From contig NZ_CP042476.1 of NCBI RefSeq assembly GCF_007993795.1, positions 2,232,001 through 2,296,000 of the forward strand: 64,000 nucleotides of DNA. The letters run 5' to 3'. The notes beneath the pieces were generated by a model, which was given only the letters and a program-made list of their open reading frames with translations, searched no databases and was not told the DNA's origin. The DNA is from Antarcticibacterium arcticum (GTDB taxonomy: Bacteria; Bacteroidota; Bacteroidia; Flavobacteriales; Flavobacteriaceae). The position numbers were made by a program, and so were the translations under genes. Shown piece after piece: positions 42,696 through 50,819 of this stretch. Position 1 is the stretch's first letter, and every line of letters begins with the position of its first letter.

Positions 42696-43988
42696 TTAAG
42701 TTGTTGAAGCCGGAACGCTCTCTTCTTTTTCCATTTGAGAACCTATAAAAGGTATTCTTGGCGCCAGAAAATATCCGGTTAAACTTGCAAATAATATGGG
42801 GATGAAATGTCCAAATCCTGTTAAGGTAGCAAGCAGGATGGTTGTGCTCATGGGGGTTCTTGTCACACAGGCATTAATTGCGGCCATACAGCTTACAATG
42901 GCCAAAGTAAGATTCACGGCAGGAAAAATTTGATGGATTATTATTCCTAGGGTTGCACCCACAAAAAACAGCGGGATGATAAATCCCCCTCTCCAGCCCG
43001 ATGTTACAGTAATGGAAATGGCAATTATCTTGAACACCAAAATCGCGAACAAAAGTGTGAGGGAGAAATCCCCGGAAAGCAATTCGTTAATTTCGTGATG
43101 TCCAAAATAGCGGGTTAACGGAAAATAAAATGCTATAACCCCCAGCAAGATCCCTCCAATTAATGTTTTGATGTAAATAGGAATTGGCCGGTTTTCAAAA
43201 AGGGACTTGAAAAATTTGGTGCAAAAAATAAATGCCCACCCAAACGCGGCGCCTATAATTGCAAAAATAACCGCATAGCCAAAATCAAAGATGCCTGAAT
43301 ATTCATAAGCCGATAGATCCCAAATGGGGCCCAATCCCAAATGAATGATCAAAGCAAACACCAAATAACTAAAGCAACTGGCGACAAAAGCAGGAATTAT
43401 TGCCTTGTAATATTCTACCGCATGTTTGTGATGAAGTATCTCTAAAGAAAATAAACTGCCGCCCAAAGGTGCCCCGAATAATGCCGTAAAACCTGAAGCC
43501 ATACCCGCGATACTCAAAGACCTTAACTCTTCTCCTTTAAGCCTGAACAATTTTCCTATCCAGGTACCTGTTGAACCTGTAACCTGCACCAGGGGAGCTT
43601 CCGGCCCCAGACTACCGCCCGATGCAACACATAATAAGGACGAAAGGACCATGGAAGGATTGTTTTTAGGGTCCAGTTTCCCTTTATTAAAACGAATGTT
43701 GTTTACAATTAAATGTATTTCTCCCGGGTCTCCTATGAAGTGAATTATCAAACCTGCCAGGAGCCCGGAAATTGCCATAACCGGAATCACGTGCCAACCT
43801 CCAAAAAAAGCCAGCTGGTGCGTTAAAAATTCAAGAACGATCCAGTATACCCCGGCTATTATTCCGCCAATTAATCCCAGTAGAGCCCATAACAAAAAAG
43901 TACGGCTAAAAACGAAGGGATTAAACCTAACCGGCTGATCTAAAATGTTTAAATAGGTAACTAGTTTTCTTCTTCGTTTTAATTTCAC
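42696..43988 (-). CDS. ClC-family chloride channel/transporter
   Basis: 430 residues, about ten or more hydrophobic segments. ClC selectivity motifs are seen: GGSLGPEAPLVQ (with the gating glutamate of GxxGPE), then GFTALFGAPLGGSLFSLEI and, later, SGWRGGFIIPLFFVGATLG (GxFxP-like). Function is chloride conductance or Cl-/H+ exchange across the cytoplasmic membrane. No C-terminal CBS pair. Same strand as the OsmC gene 66 bp downstream. Confidence 0.93.
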   Translation of the reverse strand: MKLKRRRKLVTYLNILDQPVRFNPFVFSRTFLLWALLGLIGGIIAGVYWIVLEFLTHQLAFFGGWHVIPVMAISGLLAGLIIHFIGDPGEIHLIVNNIRFNKGKLDPKNNPSMVLSSLLCVASGGSLGPEAPLVQVTGSTGTWIGKLFRLKGEELRSLSIAGMASGFTALFGAPLGGSLFSLEILHHKHAVEYYKAIIPAFVASCFSYLVFALIIHLGLGPIWDLSAYEYSGIFDFGYAVIFAIIGAAFGWAFIFCTKFFKSLFENRPIPIYIKTLIGGILLGVIAFYFPLTRYFGHHEINELLSGDFSLTLLFAILVFKIIAISITVTSGWRGGFIIPLFFVGATLGIIIHQIFPAVNLTLAIVSCMAAINACVTRTPMSTTILLATLTGFGHFIPILFASLTGYFLAPRIPFIGSQMEKEESVPASTT

Positions 43989-44040
43989 TATTCTGCTTAT
44001 GATTTATAGCATACAGCCCATTATTGATAACCTAAAAACC

Positions 44041-44105
44041 GGTTAAAAGCACCGGGGGTGTTTCGCTGCCTATATTTAATTTGTGGGGGAAGTTAATTAT
44101 TTTCT
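44041..44105 (-). repeat. second decayed remB-like remnant (remnant D)
   Basis: 44041-44064 matches remnant A at 39426-39449 (TAAAAGYACCGGKGGTRTTT pattern), and AAGTTAATTATTTTCT at 44090-44105 is identical to 39557-39572. In one minus-strand frame it gives YRQRNTPGAFNR, like the YRN...NT...FN part of the remB-like C-terminus. The two matching words are 46 bp apart here and 129 bp apart in A, so D carries an internal deletion. The rest of the gap 43989-44222 holds nothing I recognise. Confidence 0.5.
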
Positions 44106-44222
44106 GCTAAACCATCATTCGCTGTGGAAATGGGAATACTATGGTTTTGATGGGGGCTATGGGTTAAACAGTGGCCGCGGGCGCAGGCAAATTTGGAAAC
44201 TATTTACATCAAGAGTTGGAAA

Positions 44223-44471
44223 TTATTTTCTTTCCCCTTTTTTTCTGGTGAGCACAAAATACAACACATAAAACCAGCTGAAAATGCCGTGGACCACAGC
44301 CCATAACACCGATTTGTTTCTTTCCCAGGAAGTGATTGCGGCAATGACACTTCCAAAGTTTATTCCATTATAAATTACCGTTCTTTTGGTGGCTGAGTCT
44401 ATTTGATCCTGACTGTAAGTTTCATAGGCTACAAACAGCACTACAATAAAAGTGAGGTAAAATTTCTTCAT
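44223..44471 (-). CDS. small membrane protein, unknown function
   Basis: 82 residues: signal peptide (FYLTFIVVLFVAYETYSQ), a short soluble segment, then a glycine/serine region and one or two helices (SVIAAITSWERNKSVLWAVVHGIFSWFYVLYFVL) with a basic end. The phrase 'SWERNKSVLWAVVHGIFSWFYVLYF' recalls small Bacteroidota membrane proteins known only as hypothetical. It lies 43 bp downstream of the serine hydrolase gene. Confidence 0.68.
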   Translation of the reverse strand: MKKFYLTFIVVLFVAYETYSQDQIDSATKRTVIYNGINFGSVIAAITSWERNKSVLWAVVHGIFSWFYVLYFVLTRKKGERK

Positions 44472-44514
44472 ATTTTAATTTTATTGTCTTTTTAAAACCA
44501 GCTTTACTCCTTTT

Positions 44515-45972
44515 CTATTTTCCCAGTACTTTGATCATATCCTTTGCAAAGGGATTGTCCGGATTCAGGCTTAAACTCTCATTAAAAAACTTCAATGCCA
44601 AATCCTTATTTCCCGTTACCATATATCCTTCTGCCAAACTCTGTAATGCTTTAGCTGTATTTGGATGCACAAACACATTCATCAGGAAAATTTGCATCGC
44701 CATATCCGGCTTGTTGTTATAAAGATGATCCAGCCCCTCACTTCTCATGATAAATTCTATAAGGTCCTGATCTTCATTTTTTCCCTGATATGCTTCCTTG
44801 GCTTTTTCCAATCCCGAATCCTGTAGGGTACGTATAATAAAGTTGGTAAAATTCCGGTTGGTCTCATTATCGGCCCCCGGGATTGCAGGAGTGTAATCTG
44901 CATTAAAGATCATCTGCGAAATTTCCTCATTCAGGTCATCAAAATTTGGGTGAGATTGGTTTGTGAGCATGATAAGGGTTACCCCTTCATCTATAAACCT
45001 CCGGAAATCTGCATACACAATATTATTGCCCCCATTATGCCACAGCCTGGTGGTACCCCGGTTTGTTTGATATACATCCCAGCCATATGCATAATAGGAT
45101 GCTTCGGTTTCATCGGTCCTTAATTTTGGATGATAGAATTTATGTATTGCTTCCGGAGACAAAATCGATCCTGTTGTTAAAGCTGTATGCCATTTGTAAA
45201 GGTCGCCGGTGGTGGAAAGAATTCCGCCATTGCCCCGCAAATGCCAGTAGGGCGCTGTCTGGTCCCATTCCATATTTGTGGGTTTTCCCCATTCCCTGCC
45301 ATCCCGGTAGTAGCCCACCGCTATGAGTTCAGGGTCAAAACCCGGTCTCGTATAACCGGTCATTTGCATTGCTGAAGGTTCCCAAAGGTTTTCATATAGA
45401 TAAGTTTCATAGGATTGACCCGAGACTTTTTCAATGATCATAGCCAATAAACTATAGCCAATGTTGGAATAGGAAAAACCGGAACCTACGTTAAACCTTA
45501 ATTTTGAAGATAAGACTTTATGTAAAAATTCCTCTTTGCTAATCTTTTCATAGTCCTTACCAATATTACTAATAAGGCCCGATTGATGGCGCAGCAAATC
45601 GTGAAGAGTGATCATTTCTTTGTCTGCCGGAATACTGTCAAAATACTTTGAGATCTTATCCTCTGTTGAAAGTTTCCCCTGCATTTCTAATTTCAGAACA
45701 GCCGCCGCAGTAAATTGCTTGGTGATAGAGCCAATGTCGAAAATGGTATTCGGGGAATTTTTGAGTTGTTGTTCTTTGTTGCTGAAGCCAAAGCCTTTGG
45801 AAATCACTTCTCCATTGAGATTGACTAATACAGCCCCGTTAAAAGCGATTTTCTCAAGATCTGAAAGATAGGTGTTAATTCGCCGGATAGTCTCTTCTTC
45901 GTTTGTGGATTGCCCGTAAGAACCGGATGCGAATAAAACCAGGGTAAAAAAGCTTATTAAAATTTGTCTCAT
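44515..45972 (-). CDS. serine hydrolase (class C beta-lactamase/DD-peptidase fold) with C-terminal TPR
   Basis: From the ATG at 45972 (MRQILISFFTLVLFASGSYG) 485 residues. After a signal peptide the beta-lactamase-related domain shows SITKQFTA (SxxK), YSNIGYSLL (YxN) and LWHNGGN (HxG), so it should be an active extracytoplasmic serine hydrolase or peptidase. The last ~80 residues carry a TPR-like helical repeat (ALKFFNESLSLNPDNPFAKD). The frame continues 25 codons upstream without a better signal. Substrate unknown; these enzymes often act on peptidoglycan peptides or esters rather than on antibiotics. Confidence 0.9.
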   Translation of the reverse strand: MRQILISFFTLVLFASGSYGQSTNEEETIRRINTYLSDLEKIAFNGAVLVNLNGEVISKGFGFSNKEQQLKNSPNTIFDIGSITKQFTAAAVLKLEMQGKLSTEDKISKYFDSIPADKEMITLHDLLRHQSGLISNIGKDYEKISKEEFLHKVLSSKLRFNVGSGFSYSNIGYSLLAMIIEKVSGQSYETYLYENLWEPSAMQMTGYTRPGFDPELIAVGYYRDGREWGKPTNMEWDQTAPYWHLRGNGGILSTTGDLYKWHTALTTGSILSPEAIHKFYHPKLRTDETEASYYAYGWDVYQTNRGTTRLWHNGGNNIVYADFRRFIDEGVTLIMLTNQSHPNFDDLNEEISQMIFNADYTPAIPGADNETNRNFTNFIIRTLQDSGLEKAKEAYQGKNEDQDLIEFIMRSEGLDHLYNNKPDMAMQIFLMNVFVHPNTAKALQSLAEGYMVTGNKDLALKFFNESLSLNPDNPFAKDMIKVLGK

Positions 45973-46043
45973 TTTTAAATGAATTATTTCACAATTGCCC
46001 TGAAAGGCTTTCCCCGTTGGATTCATTTCCAACCCTTTGGTAA

Positions 46044-46439
46044 TCACATCGAACTTACGTTATATATTATTAATACCCCCAATAAAAATGCAAAAGGAGC
46101 GATAAGCCGAAAATAAAACGGCTTTAGTATAGCTGCGCTTTTCATAGAAAATTGATGGTGTAGTTTGCGGGGCACCAGGTAAAGAATGAGAGAAGTTACA
46201 AGCATTATCCAACCAAAAATTTTAAACGCCTCAGGAAATTTAGAGGTTTCGGCGCATACTATTAGTGCAACTGCCGGTATTATTCTTATGGTTATTTCCG
46301 CATAATTTATAAAATTGGTGCTCCCCGCTTTTCTTAATATACTCCTTGCTTTGCCGGGACTAATAAGCATTATAAATCCGCATAAAATGATAAAAGACCC
46401 AAAGAAAATCACAATCCATCTGGCGATTTCTAACAGCAT
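46044..46439 (-). CDS. small membrane protein, unknown function
   Basis: 131 residues with four hydrophobic helices (IARWIVIFFGSFIILCGFIML; IIRIIPAVALIVC; IFGWIMLVTSLILYLV; LIAPFAFLLGVLIIY). No motif recognised. It is between the serine hydrolase and another four-helix protein on the same strand and may be in one operon with them. Confidence 0.65.
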   Translation of the reverse strand: MLLEIARWIVIFFGSFIILCGFIMLISPGKARSILRKAGSTNFINYAEITIRIIPAVALIVCAETSKFPEAFKIFGWIMLVTSLILYLVPRKLHHQFSMKSAAILKPFYFRLIAPFAFLLGVLIIYNVSSM

Positions 46440-46481
46440 ATTTTAAGGGAGTTTTTAATTCTTCAGGATCAAATCCAACAG

Positions 46482-46871
46482 TTATTCCCGGCCCTGTTTT
46501 TCTATTGCCTGATGAAACAAATATGGCTTTCTAATATACGAGGCGAATATGGTCGACATTAGAATAAGCATTACAATTTCAGAGGGTTTTCCTTTATACA
46601 TATGGATTAAAACAATGAAGGTCATATACAAAACCAGCATTGATGTTCCAATCAGTATTGTTTTGTTATATAAGAAAAGAGCTACTCCAATTAAAATAAA
46701 AACTCCTGCTGTAATCATTACTGCACTACTTTCTACGATTTTTCCGGTTTGGTCGTGATTAATTAATTTATCCAAAGCATTAGGGATATAGAAAAGTGTT
46801 ATCACCAGGGAAGGTAACCATATTAATATTCTGCTTAAGATTTTATCTTTTCCGGTTTTTGTTTCAGACAT
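46482..46871 (-). CDS. small membrane protein, DoxX-like
   Basis: 129 residues, four hydrophobic helices. The first-helix segment SLVITLFYIPNALDKLI and the arrangement of helices resemble DoxX-like proteins, whose function is not settled. It lies 42 bp upstream of the gene at 46044-46439. It is the last gene of the third accessory block before the intact remB-like gene. Confidence 0.62.
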   Translation of the reverse strand: MSETKTGKDKILSRILIWLPSLVITLFYIPNALDKLINHDQTGKIVESSAVMITAGVFILIGVALFLYNKTILIGTSMLVLYMTFIVLIHMYKGKPSEIVMLILMSTIFASYIRKPYLFHQAIEKQGRE

Positions 46872-46957
46872 AATTTTATTTGTGTGCGGTTAGTTTTAAA
46901 TGTTTTCCAACACGCATATTAATGCAATTTTCTATTTTTCCCTTTTGATCCTAAACC

Positions 46958-49078
46958 CTAATAATCATAGTACCAGTTAAAGATATCTGTCCTTAAACCT
47001 ATATTCAGCCAGAGTGTGTTTTGGTTAAAGGTATTTGCGGTGTTTAGCTGAGGGTCGAAATTGCGGTAGATCATTCCCGCGAACAGCTTCAGGTTGGTTA
47101 CGGGGTTAACAATATAACCCGCTTCAACTTCAGTAAAAATGGAGGTAGTGGTATTTCCCTGTCCTATTCTCACTCCTGTTTCAAAGGCCCTTTCGCGCTC
47201 GCTCCTGTAAATATTTCCGCCGTAATAGGCATTATCTTCTAAAGTATTAAAATCATACCCCCGCTCCCCAATTACAAGTTTGGCACTTCCCAGCCATCGA
47301 TCCTTCCGGTACCTGGCAATGGCCACCACTTCCCTGAAATTGGCACCCCAGAGATGCGCCATAGACTGGTTGTTGTGCCCGTAGTTCAAAACTATGGAAT
47401 TATGGGAATATGTGTATGGCCGCACCTGGTTGTATTCTGCCTGCAAATAAAGATCCGGCACATTAAAGGCATTGAAATATTTCATCCCCAGCTGAAAACC
47501 GAGTTTATTCTTCCAGCTGCCTTCCCCGCCAAACACATCGCCGGAGGAAAACTCATCTATTACCCATTGCCCGTAGGCGTTGAGGCTGTTATTGATCTTA
47601 TATTTTCCCGTAAGCCCCATAATGGCATTCCCACCCCGGGCGCCGGTTGAGAATTCTATGGAGCGGTAAAAGATCACAGGATTGAGGTAGTTTACATCAA
47701 ACCCACGCCCGTTATCATTTTGCCATACTACAGATTCAAACAAACCAAGGTTGAAACGTTTAGTGAGGTTGAGGCTAAGGTAATGCGTAGCCATATATTT
47801 GGTGCGGTAAGAACCCTCTGCCGCCACTTCTTCCCTTACATCCCGAAGGGACATCCAGGTATTGGTATATTTAAGTTTCCAGAAACTGGTATTGAGCTTT
47901 AAATAAGGATGCGGGCTGGCATTGTCACTCATAAGCAGCGAACGATAACCGTCTCCAATAAAGTTATTGCCGTGGCCAAATTGAATATCAAAAAATTCGG
48001 CAGGACTGTAGGACAAATAACCTTCAGCCACCGGGTAATCATATCCATTGTCCATAAAATCCTTGGCTATTCCCCTTCCCGGCACAATGGCCACCCCACT
48101 GCCCATGAAGGGGCTAATGCTTTCAGCAAACTGGTTGTAATAATCGGCAAACCGCGCCTGGCTTTCAAATACTACGGTATAGAAATTAAAGTTCTTACCC
48201 AGGCCTCCCTGGAAAACTGCGCCCCGGGTATTGTTATAGGTGAAATCAAAATCGCTTTGAAAGTCCTTTCCCAATTGCAGGTCCAGAATAAGGTCTCCCG
48301 TAAACCAGTAATTTTCTCCCTGGAACTGCACCAGGTGTTCGTTCCACAGTTTACGGCCTAACCAGGAATTCGCAGGTTTTTCCAATCTGGCATTTTCACC
48401 ATCAAAATCGTAATAAGGAGAAACGTCACTAAACAGGAAAGGTTTGGATGCGGTATGGGAATTGGTCCCTATCTGATTCATTTGGGCATCAAAACGGCTG
48501 TATCTTTCGTGAGACAATGGAATATTCAGGTTGCTTTGCGCCTGCCGGTTATAAAAGGGTTTAGACTTTACATCGTCATATTCTTCCAGGATCCCGGGTT
48601 TTGCGGGTACGGAATCTATTTTAACCACGGGGGTTTCATCCACGCCAGGAATCCTGTTGGGTTCCGGAAAATTTTGGTCTAACGGAATGCGAACCGGCAT
48701 CCTGAACTGAGCATAGGTAGGCTTACCGTTATAGGTAGGTGGCTGCACTACCGGCAGGGCTGCAAAAACCCGCAGCATTTCCTCTTTTAATTCGGGGTAA
48801 ATAGCATCTACATACAGGACTTTAAACTGCCCTGCCTTGTCAACCTCGAACAGCACCAACATTTCTCCCCGGTAATTTTCTTCGGTCACTTTGGGTGGAA
48901 GTACAAAATTTTCGAGCACCAGACTGCGCAGGGTATTATTAAAACATTGCTTCTCTTCCTGAAAGCCGGATGCTGCGCAGTCAGGGAAAAGCGGATAGGT
49001 TTCTAATACGTTATCATTTGTTTGGGACATCCCGGAAAAGGGAAGAAAAATAAAGAGGAGGAATCCAAAATATTTCAT
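46958..49078 (-). CDS. remB: RemB-like gliding motility protein (Wzi-type outer membrane protein with TonB-C-like N-terminus)
   Basis: 706 residues: signal peptide ending SGMSQ. Residues ~28-135 resemble a TonB C-terminal domain (YPLFPDCAASGFQEEKQCFN ... VLFEVDKAGQFKVLYV ... LPVVQPPTYNGKPTYAQFRM). A large barrel-like region follows, related to capsule assembly Wzi proteins (FGHGNNFIGDGYRSLLMSDN) and ending LWLNIGLRTDIFNWYYDY. The match is to RemB of Flavobacterium johnsoniae, needed for movement on some surfaces; the symbol is given by likeness only. The 3' end of this gene is repeated in decayed form at 39.3-39.5, 41.93-41.99 and 44.04-44.1 kb. It follows tonB across a hairpin. Confidence 0.78.
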   Translation of the reverse strand: MKYFGFLLFIFLPFSGMSQTNDNVLETYPLFPDCAASGFQEEKQCFNNTLRSLVLENFVLPPKVTEENYRGEMLVLFEVDKAGQFKVLYVDAIYPELKEEMLRVFAALPVVQPPTYNGKPTYAQFRMPVRIPLDQNFPEPNRIPGVDETPVVKIDSVPAKPGILEEYDDVKSKPFYNRQAQSNLNIPLSHERYSRFDAQMNQIGTNSHTASKPFLFSDVSPYYDFDGENARLEKPANSWLGRKLWNEHLVQFQGENYWFTGDLILDLQLGKDFQSDFDFTYNNTRGAVFQGGLGKNFNFYTVVFESQARFADYYNQFAESISPFMGSGVAIVPGRGIAKDFMDNGYDYPVAEGYLSYSPAEFFDIQFGHGNNFIGDGYRSLLMSDNASPHPYLKLNTSFWKLKYTNTWMSLRDVREEVAAEGSYRTKYMATHYLSLNLTKRFNLGLFESVVWQNDNGRGFDVNYLNPVIFYRSIEFSTGARGGNAIMGLTGKYKINNSLNAYGQWVIDEFSSGDVFGGEGSWKNKLGFQLGMKYFNAFNVPDLYLQAEYNQVRPYTYSHNSIVLNYGHNNQSMAHLWGANFREVVAIARYRKDRWLGSAKLVIGERGYDFNTLEDNAYYGGNIYRSERERAFETGVRIGQGNTTTSIFTEVEAGYIVNPVTNLKLFAGMIYRNFDPQLNTANTFNQNTLWLNIGLRTDIFNWYYDY

Positions 49079-49162
49079 AGAGGGAATAGAAGTCTAACCG
49101 GGTTCTTATAGCCGAAAGATACCAAATTTTTTATTTCACAGCAGGCAATGGCCGGAAAAGAA

Positions 49163-49192
49163 AATTCCCGGACTGCAGGGCAATCCGGGAAT
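49163..49192 (-). terminator. terminator after tonB
   Basis: Stem ATTCCCGGA (49164-49172) / TCCGGGAAT (49184-49192), 11-nt loop, T-rich sequence after it on the minus strand. 24 bp past the tonB stop. Confidence 0.8.
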
Positions 49193-49215
49193 ATATAATA
49201 TTCTTATTTTTTAGC

Positions 49216-49938
49216 TTAATCCTGAACCTGGAATACGATAGGAAGGGAATAACTTACCCCAACCGCTTTACCTCGTTGTTTACCAGGCTGCATTTTAGGA
49301 AGCATATTAATTACTCTCGCAGCTTCCTGCTCAAGTCTTGGGTGCGGTGCACGGGCACGCACATCTGTAATAGCTCCTGTTTTGTCAATTTTGAAGACCA
49401 CGATCACACGGTTTACACCGGTAAGACCCAACTGGCTCCCAAGATCTGTATTAAACCTACGGGTTACAAAATCCTGAACTTTTTCACTCATACATTTTTT
49501 ACGGGCCTCATTGTTGGTCATACTTTCACAACCAGGGAAAATTGGCACGTTTTCAATAACAGCAAACGGAACATCTGCAATTTCTTCTTCTACAGGTGCT
49601 TCAACCACTTCCCTTACTTCAATGATCTCATCCTGGGTGGTTTCTGTAGACTCAATAACATCCTCTTCAACCTCTTCTTCATCTTCTACAACCTCAATGA
49701 TCTCCGGTGCCGGTGGTGGTGGCGGTGGGGGTGGAGGCGTGTTAAGTATTTCGGTGATCGGGATTTCCTCATCGTCAAGGTCGTCCAGATTTAACTGTCC
49801 CGTATCTATAGCATCTCTATCATAGGTTTTCCATTCAATGGCTTGCCATGTAATAAAAAGTACTAGGATAAGACCCAACTGCAGGAAGAGCACACTTCGT
49901 TTGGTTAAATCGGCTTTTGGATTTTTCTTGGGTTCCAT
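49216..49938 (-). CDS. tonB: TonB-family energy transducer
   Basis: 240 residues: a short cytosolic start, one membrane anchor (SVLFLQLGLILVLFITWQAI), a proline run (PPPPPPPPPAPE), a very acidic periplasmic spacer (about residues 82-120), and a TonB C-terminal domain (NVPIFPGCESM ... VIVVFKIDKTGAITDVRARAPHPRLEQEAARVINMLP). It couples inner-membrane proton force to outer-membrane receptors. ExbB/ExbD are not in the window. It follows vanZ in the ruvA-sprA-gcvH-vanZ-tonB order. The acidic, rather than lysine-rich, spacer is noteworthy but common in this phylum. Confidence 0.93.
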   Translation of the reverse strand: MEPKKNPKADLTKRSVLFLQLGLILVLFITWQAIEWKTYDRDAIDTGQLNLDDLDDEEIPITEILNTPPPPPPPPPAPEIIEVVEDEEEVEEDVIESTETTQDEIIEVREVVEAPVEEEIADVPFAVIENVPIFPGCESMTNNEARKKCMSEKVQDFVTRRFNTDLGSQLGLTGVNRVIVVFKIDKTGAITDVRARAPHPRLEQEAARVINMLPKMQPGKQRGKAVGVSYSLPIVFQVQD

Positions 49939-49982
49939 AATTCGTTAATGATTAATAAAGGTTGCTAATGTAAAAATATTTT

Positions 49983-50387
49983 TCATAAAAATGAACTTAT
50001 CTGGCGTTTTACATGGTTAAGAAAATTCCTGAAGAGAATAAAAAATCCCAATGCGATCATCACACCAATAGTATTTGCCACAATATCAGCCCAATCGGGT
50101 TCCCTGTAAGTGGTAAGAGCTCCCTGTAAAACCTCAATTAATATACCAAATATCACTACAAGCACAGAAACTTTAACAAATCCCTTCCTGAAATTATAAG
50201 GTTCCTGCTTTTTTATGAAAAGATAGAAGAACCAGCAAAAGGCCAGCCCAAAATATGCACCTGCATGCATCATCTTATCTGTAGGATTAAAACTTCCCAC
50301 AGAGATCTTGCCCAATTGAACAAGGGACAAGGTAGTAATTAACAGGGTATAGCCAATGGCTATGATCAATATGATTCTAGCCGCCAA
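49983..50387 (-). CDS. VanZ-family membrane protein
   Basis: 134 residues with four helices and the VanZ-type pattern KMMHAGAYFGLAFCWFFYL ... LIEVLQGALTTYREPDWADIVANTIGVMIAL, where the histidine, glutamate and aspartate are conserved. The name comes from a teicoplanin-resistance accessory; in flavobacteria it is a chromosomal housekeeping neighbour of gcvH and does not itself indicate resistance. Its start overlaps the gcvH end by 11 bp. Confidence 0.9.
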   Translation of the reverse strand: MAARIILIIAIGYTLLITTLSLVQLGKISVGSFNPTDKMMHAGAYFGLAFCWFFYLFIKKQEPYNFRKGFVKVSVLVVIFGILIEVLQGALTTYREPDWADIVANTIGVMIALGFFILFRNFLNHVKRQISSFL

Positions 50388-50757
50388 TAATATCTTTATA
50401 GTCTGAAGCGCTTAAAAGATCGGCTACCTGATCCTTATCTGATATCCTGATCTTTACCATCCAGCCGTCTCCGTAAGGATCTGAATTTACTTTTTCAGGC
50501 GTGTCCTCAAGGCTTTCATTGAACTCAATGATCTCTCCTGAAAGAGGGGAAAAAAGGTCGGACACTGTTTTAACTGCTTCCACAGTTCCAAAAACCTCTT
50601 CTTTCTCAAGGGTTTCTCCAACTGTTTCTACCTCAACATATACTATATCACCTAATTCACCCTGGGCAAAATCTGTAACTCCTACTGTAGCGATATCGCC
50701 TTCAATTCTCACCCATTCGTGATCTTTGGTGTATTTTAATTCTTGCGGAACATTCAT
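50377..50757 (-). CDS. gcvH: glycine cleavage system H protein
   Basis: 126 residues. GcvH carries lipoate and shuttles the aminomethyl group between GcvP, GcvT and Lpd. The lipoyl lysine is Lys63 in GTVEAVKTVSDLFSP, with the typical N-terminus LKYTKDHEWVRIEGD. Complete. The other gcv genes are not nearby. It has its own promoter between sprA and its start, and overlaps vanZ by 11 bp. Confidence 0.97.
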   Translation of the reverse strand: MNVPQELKYTKDHEWVRIEGDIATVGVTDFAQGELGDIVYVEVETVGETLEKEEVFGTVEAVKTVSDLFSPLSGEIIEFNESLEDTPEKVNSDPYGDGWMVKIRISDKDQVADLLSASDYKDIIGG

Positions 50758-50778
50758 AAGATTGGTTTTTTATAGAGA

Positions 50779-50809
50779 CAAAGTTAATTTTTTATTGGGT
50801 TTGCTACAA
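50779..50809 (-). promoter_or_regulatory. promoter of gcvH-vanZ(-tonB)
   Basis: Minus strand: TTG (50809-50807), 20 bp, TAACTTTG (50786-50779), 22 bp before the gcvH ATG and just past the sprA stop. Good Bacteroidota consensus. Confidence 0.66.
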
Positions 50810-50819
50810 CTGCATTGAT

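Noticed and set aside
44515..45972. Beta-lactam resistance gene
   Set aside because: Class C-like motifs are shared by many esterases and peptidases, and the TPR tail is not typical of a resistance enzyme. Called only a serine hydrolase.
49710..49740. Simple repeat (proline codon run) as phase-variable tract in tonB
   Set aside because: It encodes the usual TonB proline linker with mixed CCN codons in frame. Variation would need whole codons, so no switch is implied.
49983..50387. Glycopeptide-resistance gene suggested by VanZ
   Set aside because: VanZ-family proteins occur in many genomes without resistance. Here it has the conserved gcvH-vanZ-tonB setting and no van cluster.
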